Shown: piece after piece, positions 1 through 8,226 of the stretch
Layout of the letters: each line of letters opens with the position of its first letter
Position numbering within the stretch: the first letter of the stretch is position 1
DNA from: Paraburkholderia phenazinium
Lineage (GTDB): Bacteria; Pseudomonadota; Gammaproteobacteria; Burkholderiales; Burkholderiaceae
Assembly (NCBI RefSeq): GCF_900141745.1
Contig: NZ_FSRM01000001.1
Location: forward strand, 1,674,001 to 1,738,000
Direction: 5' to 3'
DNA: 64,000 nt
Notes under the pieces: model-generated
Told to the model about the DNA's origin: nothing
The model's input: the letters and a program-made list of their open reading frames with translations, nothing else
Database searches by the model: none
Program-made: the position numbers and the translations under genes

Positions 1-110
1 TCAATTATCTCGCGGCATGCCTGGCGAGCGACGTGACTTATGTTGGAGTGGTGAGTTCGTCCGCAGTCGTGCCCGTCCCCACCGTAGAGGCTGACTTCGT
101 TCCGCAATAG
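1..110 (+). CDS. 3' end of an unidentified upstream gene
   Basis: A reading frame open from the left edge (codons starting at base 3) runs 35 codons to TAG at 108-110. The encoded tail is rich in Val, Ala and Ser and matches no family I recognise. The stop is two bases before the ATG of the next gene, so the two are probably one transcript and translationally coupled. In systems with QueC-like and glycosylase partners the missing gene could be a CD-NTase, an effector or a TGT-like enzyme, but nothing visible here decides between them. Confidence 0.5.
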   Translation, partial: NYLAACLASDVTYVGVVSSSAVVPVPTVEADFVPQ

Positions 111-112
111 CC

Positions 113-1444
113 ATGACTCGAACAGACGCAGTTCTGATTGTTGGGGAGCTTGTTGTCGACTTTACGCTTGCTCAACATGGTGCAAAGTGCAAGCTTCGTT
201 TGGGTGGGGTAGGCCACGCTGCGCGGGGACTCTGGGCTGCAGGGCTCGACTACGCCGTTGCAGCGTTCTGTCCGCAGTATCTCGTCGACGAAGCGAAGAG
301 CTATCTGGCGAAGTGCGGGTGCAAAGAGTTCATCTGGCTCGGCGATGTCGTAGGCGCCCCGAACGTCATCCTCATCGGTGACGCGACGGAGGTTTCGCAT
401 CAAGGCTACGAAGACTTGATGCGCAACACCAAGGTAGTGAAATTCCACGACCCGCTGCCGAGCCTCGATGCTTACCAGAAGGTCGTCGTCTTCCCTGGCC
501 GTTTCGATATCAGTGCTCTCTCCGGCGCATTTTCGAAGGACGCAAGGTTCTCGTTCGACGTCGCGTATGACCTCGAGGACCTGTCGTCGCTCATGACGTT
601 TAACGGGCGCGTACAGGCAGTCATCATCTCGACGTCGTCTTCGCTGTTCGATGCGCTCGGCAGGTTCGACGTTGATGGGTTAATAGATGCGGTGAAGACG
701 TTGTCGCCGGAGGTGTTTCTGCTCAAGGAGAATCGTGGAGGCAGCCGGCTCTTCGATTTGCGCGATGGCGGCGTCGAAGAAATCCCAGCAACGCTAGGTA
801 AGACTGTCAACTCTGTCGGCGTGGGCGACGTCTATTCCTCTGTGATGGTGGGCCTCTCTCACATGGGATGGACGGAGGCGGCATGGCGTGGATGCCAGGC
901 TGCGACGGTGTACTCACAGTCGACGTTTCCTGACGACATCAAGCGCGATGTGGAGCGCGGGTTCCGGCTTTCGTTGGATGTGCTGCAAGCGCTGGGCGGG
1001 ACCATGCTTCCGTGGCACGACCGACCGCGTTACTCCATCTACCTTGCCGGCCCGGACGTCTCGTACGTCGAGAAGCAGGAACTCGACCGTGCTGTGGATA
1101 GCCTCACGTATCACAACTTCAGAGTGCGGCGTCCTATCCTGGAGAACGGCGAGTTGAAGCGGCCCGCGAGCCAGGGCGACCTGCGCCGCACGTATCTCAT
1201 GGACTGTCAACTGCTGAAGGAATGCGATGCGGTCTTCGCAGTTCCTCTCGACCGTGACGCTGGCACGCTCGTCGAAATCGGCATGGCAATCGAGATGGGC
1301 AAGCCGGTCATCACCTACGACCCACGGCAGGAAAACGAGAACACGATGGTCGTCGTCGGAAGTTCGGTATACTCCGCCGACCTCGACGCGTGCCTCAACG
1401 GTACGTTCGACACGCTTGCCAAATTGAGGGCCGAATCGCAATGA
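113..1444 (+). CDS. PfkB-family kinase fused to nucleoside 2-deoxyribosyltransferase-like domain
   Basis: This is a 443-residue two-domain protein. Residues 1-295 look like a ribokinase/PfkB sugar or nucleoside kinase: the substrate-side di-glycine is at 31-32 (GGVGHAARG) and the anion-hole/catalytic motif SVGVGD ends in Asp239. Residues 306-443 look like a nucleoside 2-deoxyribosyltransferase: YSIYLAGPDV at 307-316 and GTLVEIGMA, with the likely nucleophile Glu388. The family logic suggests cleavage or transfer of a base from a nucleoside plus phosphorylation of the sugar, but the substrate is unknown. The ATG is two bases after the upstream stop, and its own TGA overlaps the next ATG. The fusion and its QueC/glycosylase partners point to nucleotide-based defence rather than housekeeping metabolism (inference). 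Confidence 0.8.
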   Translation: MTRTDAVLIVGELVVDFTLAQHGAKCKLRLGGVGHAARGLWAAGLDYAVAAFCPQYLVDEAKSYLAKCGCKEFIWLGDVVGAPNVILIGDATEVSHQGYEDLMRNTKVVKFHDPLPSLDAYQKVVVFPGRFDISALSGAFSKDARFSFDVAYDLEDLSSLMTFNGRVQAVIISTSSSLFDALGRFDVDGLIDAVKTLSPEVFLLKENRGGSRLFDLRDGGVEEIPATLGKTVNSVGVGDVYSSVMVGLSHMGWTEAAWRGCQAATVYSQSTFPDDIKRDVERGFRLSLDVLQALGGTMLPWHDRPRYSIYLAGPDVSYVEKQELDRAVDSLTYHNFRVRRPILENGELKRPASQGDLRRTYLMDCQLLKECDAVFAVPLDRDAGTLVEIGMAIEMGKPVITYDPRQENENTMVVVGSSVYSADLDACLNGTFDTLAKLRAESQ

Positions 1445-2061
1445 AAAGAGCGCTTCTTCTGGCCTCTGGCGGCCTGGACTCAACGACAGTTGGATATCAG
1501 CTTGCGGCAACCGGCGCTGATGTCGTACCAATCTTTTTTGACTACGGGCAACATTGCGTAGAAGTCGAGTGGAGTCGCGTCAACGAAGTCTTGCCTGCCG
1601 ATATGCAGCGGCCTGAGCGGTTCGACATCTCGGACATATTCAGAGGCTCGCAGTCGCGCTTAATCCGCGAGGCTGACCTCTGGACTGAAGAGGTCAAGGA
1701 CGACGACTTGTACATCCCGTACCGAACGTTGCTGTTTTTCGCCGTTGCAGCGGCGCGTGCACAGACCGTCGGTATCCTGGATGTCTATACTGGCTTCATC
1801 AACAGCAACCACGCCAAAGAAATTGACTGCACTACCGCGTTTATGAACAGCCTCGACGGACTCACATCGACCATTGGTCCCGTTCGCTTCCACTCTCCGT
1901 TCCGCTACTCGTCCAAGGCCGACGTGGCCCGGGCGGCTGCGGAGCTTGGCGTGCCTATCGGCCGTACCTACTCGTGTCAGGCGTCCGCACAGTTTCCGTG
2001 CGGCGCATGTCCGAACTGCGTCGAGCGCCTGAACGCATTGAAAGAGGCGAAGTTAGTATGA
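1441..2061 (+). CDS. QueC-like 7-cyano-7-deazaguanine synthase family protein
   Basis: This 206-residue PP-loop ATPase has the SGGLDST motif at residues 9-15 and the C-terminal QueC zinc site with four Cys (SCQASAQFPCGACPNC). Classical QueC converts carboxydeazaguanine to preQ0 using ATP and ammonia. The start is the ATG of an ATGA overlap with the kinase fusion, and its stop overlaps the following ATG in the same way. No queD, queE or folE lies nearby, and the partners are a nucleoside-handling fusion and a DNA glycosylase. A dedicated defence or modification paralogue is therefore more likely than the housekeeping queuosine enzyme. QueC-like genes are known accessory genes of type IV CBASS. 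Family assignment is firm; the role is inferred. Confidence 0.87.
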   Translation: MKRALLLASGGLDSTTVGYQLAATGADVVPIFFDYGQHCVEVEWSRVNEVLPADMQRPERFDISDIFRGSQSRLIREADLWTEEVKDDDLYIPYRTLLFFAVAAARAQTVGILDVYTGFINSNHAKEIDCTTAFMNSLDGLTSTIGPVRFHSPFRYSSKADVARAAAELGVPIGRTYSCQASAQFPCGACPNCVERLNALKEAKLV

Positions 2062-2723
2062 GCAGGACTGGAGCTAAAGGGGCCGCCATCGAGGTGTTGC
2101 TCGCAGCGCGTCGTATCGCCGACCATGCGAAGGTTGAAGGCGCGCTCTTTGAGGAGAAGCACCCGCGTGCTACGTGCGAGCACCTGGGAGCCGTTCTCGC
2201 AGATTCCGTGCTCCAGGCGGGGCTCAACTACACGACTGTTGTACGTCCGCGTGTACTGGCCATCCTGCGGGCACATCCGAATCGCTTCACGATTTCCTCG
2301 TTGGTCGCGCTGATTCAAGACGGCAAGACAGGTGCTTTCCTGAACTGGCGCCACCATGAGAAGGTGACTCGCTTCGAAGCGCTGGTCATCTTCTTGAAAG
2401 GGTGGGGAATCGAAGACGTTAAGGATTTGCGCGCCGGTCTGGCATCTGAGGAGTTCTGCGATGCGATTCAGACTGTCAACGGAATCGGCCCGAAGACCGT
2501 GGACTACATGGCGTGTCTCGTTGGTATCGACTCCATCGCTGTGGACCGTCACATAAGGACGTTTGCAAAGGCGGTAGGTGTCGAGAACGATGACTATCAC
2601 TTCCTGCGCAAGTCGTTTTGCTGCGCAGCCGACCTTCTGTCGCTGCCGCGACGCGAGTTTGATGCTTGGCTCTGGCGCCGCGCTGCGGCGCCGGCCCAAG
2701 TGCAGTTGACCCTCGAGGTATGA
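2058..2723 (+). CDS. HhH-GPD DNA glycosylase (OGG/EndoIII-like)
   Basis: This 221-residue all-helical protein carries the helix-hairpin-helix NGIGPKTVDY at 141-150, with Lys146 in the position of the bifunctional glycosylase/lyase nucleophile. The essential Asp follows at 163 (AVDRHI). The C-terminal 4Fe-4S cysteine cluster of endonuclease III is absent, so it sits closer to OGG-type or otherwise divergent members. Predicted chemistry is excision of a damaged or modified base, with possible strand cleavage. It starts at the ATG of an ATGA overlap with the QueC-like gene and is the last gene of the coupled set. A QueC-like plus OGG-like pair is typical of type IV CBASS accessory genes. It is more likely to act in that system than in general repair, but this is inference. 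Confidence 0.8.
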   Translation: MSRTGAKGAAIEVLLAARRIADHAKVEGALFEEKHPRATCEHLGAVLADSVLQAGLNYTTVVRPRVLAILRAHPNRFTISSLVALIQDGKTGAFLNWRHHEKVTRFEALVIFLKGWGIEDVKDLRAGLASEEFCDAIQTVNGIGPKTVDYMACLVGIDSIAVDRHIRTFAKAVGVENDDYHFLRKSFCCAADLLSLPRREFDAWLWRRAAAPAQVQLTLEV

Positions 2724-3009
2724 GCGCGTCAACGGCCCGTCCCATTGGTGAGTGTGGCATTCGGCGGTGAAACCTGCCTTGCGGCAATGCTCTATGCTTG
2801 CCCGGCTGATGCTCAATCGTCTCACTATTTGTGAGCACCTTGTACGTTCGGAGCCGTGTTCGACCTCGCCACGAGTGAGCATGGCACGCGGGTCTTCACC
2901 TGAAGTGCAAAGTGATAAGTGACAGTGCATCTCAACAAGACTAAAGATTCTTGGCGGTTGTCCGTTATGTCCAGAGGTCAGACAGTTTGATTTTCTAACG
3001 GACAACGGT

Positions 3010-3374
3010 ATGAAGCTCGATAAGAAGAATCTTGTGTTTGTACTTTTCGCGACCGCCGTTATGTCGGGTTGTGGGAAGAGCAACAGTCACGGTCAGGATG
3101 CAACTGGCGCCGTGGTATCGCTATCTCAGGACGCCGCGTCTGTATCGAACGCAGTGAGACGTATGCAATTTGGCGAGCTGTTCGTAGCCGACGGAATGAC
3201 AATGTCGAACCCAAAAGGGAAATCGTGATTGACGGCAAACTTCGCCGCGCCCACGAGGTTTTGCTCCCTTCAGTGACGTTCGACGGACAGGCTCTCTACA
3301 CGGAGGTGCTTGGGACTTACGATGTTCGCGAACTAAAGGATGGCTCGCTCGAACTTGTGAAGTTCTACGAGTAG
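3010..3374 (+). CDS. Small lipoprotein with internal frameshift (programmed or mutational)
   Basis: The ATG at 3010 begins a lipoprotein signal peptide (hydrophobic core, lipobox MSGC) and reads 72 codons to TGA at 3226-3228. Just before the stop, at 3209-3215, lies C CCA AAA, an X XXY YYZ slippery heptamer in the correct phase. Slipping back one base there continues an open frame to 3374 that ends in a plausible globular tail (VIDGKLRRAHEVLLPSV and onward). The full product would be about 121 residues and outer-membrane anchored. Either a programmed -1 frameshift, a recent one-base indel or a sequencing error fits. No family was recognised. The 286 bases before this gene hold no other supported feature. 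Confidence 0.5.
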
Positions 3375-3434
3375 GGACGGTGCGACCTTCGGTGCCGCCC
3401 CGGCTAGATGTGCAGGGGCGGCAGGCTGTTGTGG

Positions 3435-4061
3435 TCAGAAGGATGGGTTCGGCTCGCCCAGCCATCGTAGGCTTGCCTTCTCCACCTCAAGACGGTCGTC
3501 ACCGAAGAGGCGCCGGCCGAATCGCTCCACCGTTAGCGTGGCGCGCACATCAATTTCATGGCCGTAATACGCGCGGTCATCATCCTGGTCGACCGTGACC
3601 AGACCTTCGATTTCCGTGCTCAGGTCGTTGCCATCGTACTCATCGAGCGTCTCCCACCACGGCAACTCAATATCAATCCGCGGGAACGTACCGTTGGTCA
3701 TCGCCACTTCGGACTCGACATGTCCATCGTTGATTATTGCGAGCTCGAAGTGACTCTGGACGTCGGTTAGCCAGTCCTCGTTGTCGGAATAGGTGCGCGC
3801 CACCGGAAAGCGCATCTCCAGCGCAGCGAAGAGCGTCTGCGCAAACGCGCTGCCGTCGTAACCGAGCTGGGTGGCCCGGTCGTGAAGCCGCCCAAGGTTG
3901 GAGACGATGACCGACGGGAGTGGTAGCCCGGCACCGCCAGTGGACGCTCGGTAGGAAGCAAGATTTGTTGTGCCCGAACGCAGCAGCGGCAAGCTGCTGG
4001 GAATGGCCAGTCGAGGGCGAGATGCCTTGAGCCGCGAGCGCGTGACGAACGGCAAACACAA
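3435..4061 (-). CDS. Hypothetical protein
   Basis: This minus-strand frame of up to 208 codons has an acidic C-terminal half (stretches such as YDGNDLSTEIEGLV) that looks like real protein. I recognise no family. The 5' end is uncertain: the first in-frame start is a TTG at 4061. An ATG-started frame beginning MIEICGAIMRDATATELA (about 4166) reads towards it in another phase, so the gene may be longer and frameshifted. It ends near the lipoprotein gene on the opposite strand and diverges from the GHKL operon. Confidence 0.45.
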   Translation of the reverse strand: MCLPFVTRSRLKASRPRLAIPSSLPLLRSGTTNLASYRASTGGAGLPLPSVIVSNLGRLHDRATQLGYDGSAFAQTLFAALEMRFPVARTYSDNEDWLTDVQSHFELAIINDGHVESEVAMTNGTFPRIDIELPWWETLDEYDGNDLSTEIEGLVTVDQDDDRAYYGHEIDVRATLTVERFGRRLFGDDRLEVEKASLRWLGEPNPSF

Positions 4062-4463
4062 TAGCGGATACCGTGTCTCGATGACTGGCCTGAATCGACG
4101 ATATAGACCAGCGCCAATTCGGTAGCCGTCGCGTCGCGCATAATCGCGCCGCAGATTTCTATCATAGCTACCCGTCGTCGCGGAATGCTACTGAAGGCTT
4201 GCATCGTCTGACAAAAACCTGAACGCGGAAACGCCGATGCGGTGTGTGGGGCCGAAGCCTTGGTCTCACAAGGAAACAATTCGCTCAGCTCGGGGTATCT
4301 TCGGAAAAGGCGTACTGGTAACCGCTCACGCGGGTTTCGAAAAACATGACTTTCTTCGGTTTTTTTGCTGCACTTCCGCACATCCAGGCCATTTCCGATA
4401 TTCTTCGTATATACGCACACCGGTCGACGCTTGTCTGCGCCGCCAATAAATTAGTCTAAATCC
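4062..4463. other. Intergenic/5' region before the GHKL-receiver operon
   Basis: About 400 bases hold no convincing plus-strand gene. The left part may contain the frame-disrupted start of the minus-strand gene that ends at 3435. The right part becomes A+T-rich (T-run around 4361-4367, AT-rich stretch 4391-4455) and is the only place for the promoter of the 4464-9431 operon. I see no convincing -35/-10 pair or operator. Confidence 0.4.
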
Positions 4464-7400
4464 ATGAGAGACCTATTCACCAATAAGTTGCGAGGGACAG
4501 CAGGGAACACCGAGCGCTTTATAGAAACAGCATCCGAATTGCGGCGCACTTCCGCAGCCAAAAGCTATAAAAGCTTAGTGCGGAAAATCCATCAAATCAA
4601 TCGGGGTGGCCCGAACGGCTTAGTACGACTACGTCCGCAGCGTTGGCGCGAAATGACGAGTAGCAGAGTGCTCCGCCGCCTTCCTTTGTCAAATGAGCTT
4701 TACTGGACGGCCATCCAGTTGCGAGAAATCTCAGACCTGCTAACTAGCCACGTAGAAACAGTGCGCGACGTTGCGGCCGCCGTCGACTGCGCTGACTATC
4801 AACGTGCGCTTAATTTGGTAGCTTCTCACCGGCGGAAACATGGCGACTCGGTTTGGGGCCTACAAGCGTACATCGCATGCACGCTTCGCTGTGGCGCCGA
4901 AGATGCCGTGCTGTCAGGTCTGTTTGACGAGGTACGTCAGGCCGGTCATGGCATGACCCAGTACTTGGCCCTCAAATACGCTGACATCTACGACCAAAAT
5001 TCGACGTTTGCGGGTTTCGCCAGAAGATGTGACAGAGAGTTAAGGTACATCCCCAAGAACGAAAGACGGGGGGCATACCTCCGACAACAGCTGCTCGGAG
5101 ATTCGAACACGCTTGACAATCTGTCTGACTTTTTGCGAACTCAGGTCGAATTTTCTTATATTGACGCATACGAGGGCTTCCTTACTGCCGCTATGTGGGC
5201 TGCGGGCGACGAGTACGGACGCTCGACAGCGAATGACAATATAAAAGAAGCTCTCATCGAGCTAAGAGAGGTGTCGGACGCCAGACTTCGCCGTCTATCT
5301 AGCCTTTTGGGCCATGACGACGAGACGGCGGAATTTGAGGTGAAAGTGACGAGTCCTCGCTTTCGACTTCTCACGGCAAGATGTCTCGCGCAAAACGAAA
5401 GTTCGCGCTCACAGGAGCCAACCCTTCCTCTCTCAGACACGTTAACTTTTGTCGAGGCGCAAATCGAGGTGGAATTAAGGCTCCTGCTAGACGGGCAGTC
5501 AAATGCAGCGCAAGCCATACACAATCTAAAAACATTAGCCGCAAAGCATGCCTTTCTCCCATGGTCGGAAGCACTCGATGCGTGGGTGCAGGGCATAGCC
5601 TCGACGGACATAGCCAAACCCGGATACCTTGCATGGTCGTTGTCTCGGTTGATACCGTCGGGAGCGATGGACGGCAACCCGGCGCTGAGCCCGTCGGGGT
5701 ATCCTTGGTTGAGTATCTACCCATTCGAATCAATCGAACACCAACTCTACAGAGAAGCGATTGACGCGTCGCCGACCGATTTTGACGTAAATCTGGAGCG
5801 CCAATACAAGCAGTTACATAATGAATATCGTTCATCTAATGCAATTGGCTTGCGGCTATTATCTATTTCATCGGCAAAGATAGAAGAAGATATTTCGACG
5901 GCTCTTCGTCGATGCGTTGAGTTCGCTTTGGATTTTCCAGGCTTTGCTGAAACACTACCTTTCGAAGAACTAGTAGGCGGTGACCGCGATTGGCACGAAC
6001 TGGCAGACCTCGAATTATTTGATTTGACTATCGGTCTTCATTTTTCTTCTTTGGGCGAGCGGGAATCGAAAAACAAGTTCAATTTGGAGTTGGCGTGTAA
6101 GAAACTGCTTGCTCTATATAAATGCTCCACACTAGCAGAGTTGCTGGAGAAAAATTCACCCGACGATTTTCGAGTTCCATTCATTCTCTGGAATGTGATG
6201 ATTCCAAGAAATCTGCGTCTTGTGAGTTTTCTCAAAACGCCGGAATCTGTTGATACCGCGCGTCTGGGCGTCTGTCAGGCGTTGCTCGATATCAAAAACG
6301 TCGATACCGATGCCGTTGTAGCTGAAATACGTCGGATTACCGAGGCGCGGCTTGTGCAAAAAGTCGAGCTGGAAATCGAAAGTGCACGAATTTTTGCTGA
6401 TAAACTCGGAATTAAAAGGTGGGCGGAAAGGGAGTGCCAGGAAGAATTTTTGAGGCTCAAAAATAGCCGAGTGGCTAACTTGGCGCCATCGATGGATGAA
6501 ATTAAACTGTTGATTTCGTCCATCGGAGAAGAAAACATAAAACTTGATGTTTCTTTTGAGCGACAGCAGGAAGACCCGTTGTTTGCGCTGGGCGCTTCCA
6601 TCTTAAATACTTGCTTTTGGAAGCAAGATGATGGATTAGACCATTTTCTGAGCTTGCGGATACGACACGGGTCTCTTTCGGGCTACCTGCGAGCACCTTT
6701 GGAAAAAGCACGGCTCGTCTCACAAGGCAAGTTCGAAGGGAGTGCAATTCAATCGGAGTGGAGAGCAACTCTTGAGTCTTCCGGAGCGCAAGCAGCGCAT
6801 TCGGCGTTGACGCATCTGGCCGTGTTTCAAGAAAGCTTTGACGCTTTGATTGAAGGGTTACGAAAGGACTATATCCAAATTATCAGCAAAGAACATCCCA
6901 AAGGTTTGTTCAAAAATGGTCTTCATAAACCGGTATGGGCCATCTTCCATGCAAAATGGGAAAAATGCGAATCGTTCGATAGATTCTTCGAACTCTGCTG
7001 GGAAGCGTTTGAAATCGCGCTAGAAACCTCGCTGACTTCGGTAAGAGAGCATCTGAGTCATACATTTACCCGTGAATGTGAGGGACTGTTCGAGTCGTTG
7101 CGTCGCGGTATTGATGCGTGTGAGCTGTTAAATCCCGTGAATGCAAACCTAATCGGGTCCATAAACGACGCTGTGCGAGGCCTGCAAGAGGCCGTAGGTG
7201 TGGTAACAAATTGGTTTGTTCCGTTTGAACCAGCTCAGCAAGAAGTCGAATTGCGTTTTGAGCAGGTTCTGGATGTTTCGCGCCGGGTTTTCGCAAACGC
7301 TCGTCCCCGCTTCGCTCTGGAGGTGGTGGAAAGCGCTCCGAACACGAGCATAGCTTTCGTATCTAGATTATTGCCACGAATTAGCGACGCGCTGTTTATT

Positions 7401-7787
7401 ATTTTTGATAATGTTTACCGGCATTCCGGTTTTACGGATGGTGCCACATTAACAGTAGACTGGACGTGGGCCCTGGAGGGCGATGAACGAGTGGTACTCA
7501 CGTTGAGGGTGGAAAACCAGCTTCATCCCTCCAAGGACTTGGATGAAGTGGTCCGCAGTCTGCGCCAAGTTAAGGCCAAGCTGTCGGGACAAGGCTTCCA
7601 CGACGCGCTTGTAATGGAAGGAGGGACAGGGCTTGTGAAATTAGCGCGAATCGCTGCAGGTTCCTACGAGGTCGACGCCGCGAAATGTGTCGACTTCGGC
7701 GTGCGCGATGGTCGTTTTTTTGTCGATTGTCTACTAAATTTCGCGGGTGAACTGCGAATCGGACGGGAGCGCCAATATGAAGCTTAA
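4464..7787 (+). CDS. Large GHKL-type ATPase-like protein, first gene of a receiver/nucleosidase operon
   Basis: This is a soluble protein of 1107 residues with no signal peptide or clear membrane segment. Most of it is a long helical region without a recognised domain. The C-terminal ~150 residues resemble the histidine-kinase ATPase fold: an N-box-like segment ISDALFIIFDNVYRHSG near residue 977 and a G-box-like GGTGLVKLARIA near 1052. I found no obvious phosphoacceptor His box. Its last 11 bases overlap the receiver gene that follows, which is in turn coupled to a receiver-nucleosidase. The simplest reading is a large sensor/ATPase signalling to two receivers. Base composition is visibly more A+T-rich than the chromosomal part of the window, supporting horizontal origin. 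Confidence 0.65.
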   Translation: MRDLFTNKLRGTAGNTERFIETASELRRTSAAKSYKSLVRKIHQINRGGPNGLVRLRPQRWREMTSSRVLRRLPLSNELYWTAIQLREISDLLTSHVETVRDVAAAVDCADYQRALNLVASHRRKHGDSVWGLQAYIACTLRCGAEDAVLSGLFDEVRQAGHGMTQYLALKYADIYDQNSTFAGFARRCDRELRYIPKNERRGAYLRQQLLGDSNTLDNLSDFLRTQVEFSYIDAYEGFLTAAMWAAGDEYGRSTANDNIKEALIELREVSDARLRRLSSLLGHDDETAEFEVKVTSPRFRLLTARCLAQNESSRSQEPTLPLSDTLTFVEAQIEVELRLLLDGQSNAAQAIHNLKTLAAKHAFLPWSEALDAWVQGIASTDIAKPGYLAWSLSRLIPSGAMDGNPALSPSGYPWLSIYPFESIEHQLYREAIDASPTDFDVNLERQYKQLHNEYRSSNAIGLRLLSISSAKIEEDISTALRRCVEFALDFPGFAETLPFEELVGGDRDWHELADLELFDLTIGLHFSSLGERESKNKFNLELACKKLLALYKCSTLAELLEKNSPDDFRVPFILWNVMIPRNLRLVSFLKTPESVDTARLGVCQALLDIKNVDTDAVVAEIRRITEARLVQKVELEIESARIFADKLGIKRWAERECQEEFLRLKNSRVANLAPSMDEIKLLISSIGEENIKLDVSFERQQEDPLFALGASILNTCFWKQDDGLDHFLSLRIRHGSLSGYLRAPLEKARLVSQGKFEGSAIQSEWRATLESSGAQAAHSALTHLAVFQESFDALIEGLRKDYIQIISKEHPKGLFKNGLHKPVWAIFHAKWEKCESFDRFFELCWEAFEIALETSLTSVREHLSHTFTRECEGLFESLRRGIDACELLNPVNANLIGSINDAVRGLQEAVGVVTNWFVPFEPAQQEVELRFEQVLDVSRRVFANARPRFALEVVESAPNTSIAFVSRLLPRISDALFIIFDNVYRHSGFTDGATLTVDWTWALEGDERVVLTLRVENQLHPSKDLDEVVRSLRQVKAKLSGQGFHDALVMEGGTGLVKLARIAAGSYEVDAAKCVDFGVRDGRFFVDCLLNFAGELRIGRERQYEA

Positions 7788-8226
7788 TGTGTTGGTCGTC
7801 GAGGATGATGAATTTAAACAACGTCATATTGTGGATTTTTTGGGGCAACAAGACTGGTGTGGTGATTCGATAATTGCTTGCTCTGTCGTTGGTGGAATTG
7901 CTCAAATTGACGAATCAGAATTTGATTTGGTTATATTGGACATGGCATTGCCAAACTATGATGGAGGCTCGGATGCAGGTCAAGGACTTGGAGGTATTGC
8001 CGTATTTCGCTATCTCCGGCAAATTGCACCGTGCGTTCCGGTGGTTGTTCTCACTCAGTTCGAGGCATTGCGGGAAGGTTCGGCGCTGGTGGACACCGAG
8101 ACGTTGAAATCGAGGTTGGAGCACGAATTCGGGCTGCAATTTGCGGCATTAGCAAAATATAAAATTGCTTCGGATGAATGGAAGCATTGTCTCAATCTGG
8201 TCGCAAACTCAGTAAGAAATAAATGA
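7777..8226 (+). CDS. Stand-alone receiver (response regulator) domain protein
   Basis: This 149-residue protein is a single receiver domain. The acidic pair is in VVEDDE (residues 7-12), the phosphoacceptor Asp55 is in LVILDMALP, and VVVLTQ and a late Lys complete the site. A loop of about ten residues after the acceptor (YDGGSDAGQG) is longer than usual. No output domain is present, so it may act as a phosphate shuttle or through protein contact. The ATG chosen at 7777 lies inside the upstream 3' end and gives a normal receiver N-terminus; the stop overlaps the next ATG (ATGA). Its partners are the GHKL-like protein before it and the receiver-nucleosidase after it. Confidence 0.82.
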   Translation: MKLNVLVVEDDEFKQRHIVDFLGQQDWCGDSIIACSVVGGIAQIDESEFDLVILDMALPNYDGGSDAGQGLGGIAVFRYLRQIAPCVPVVVLTQFEALREGSALVDTETLKSRLEHEFGLQFAALAKYKIASDEWKHCLNLVANSVRNK

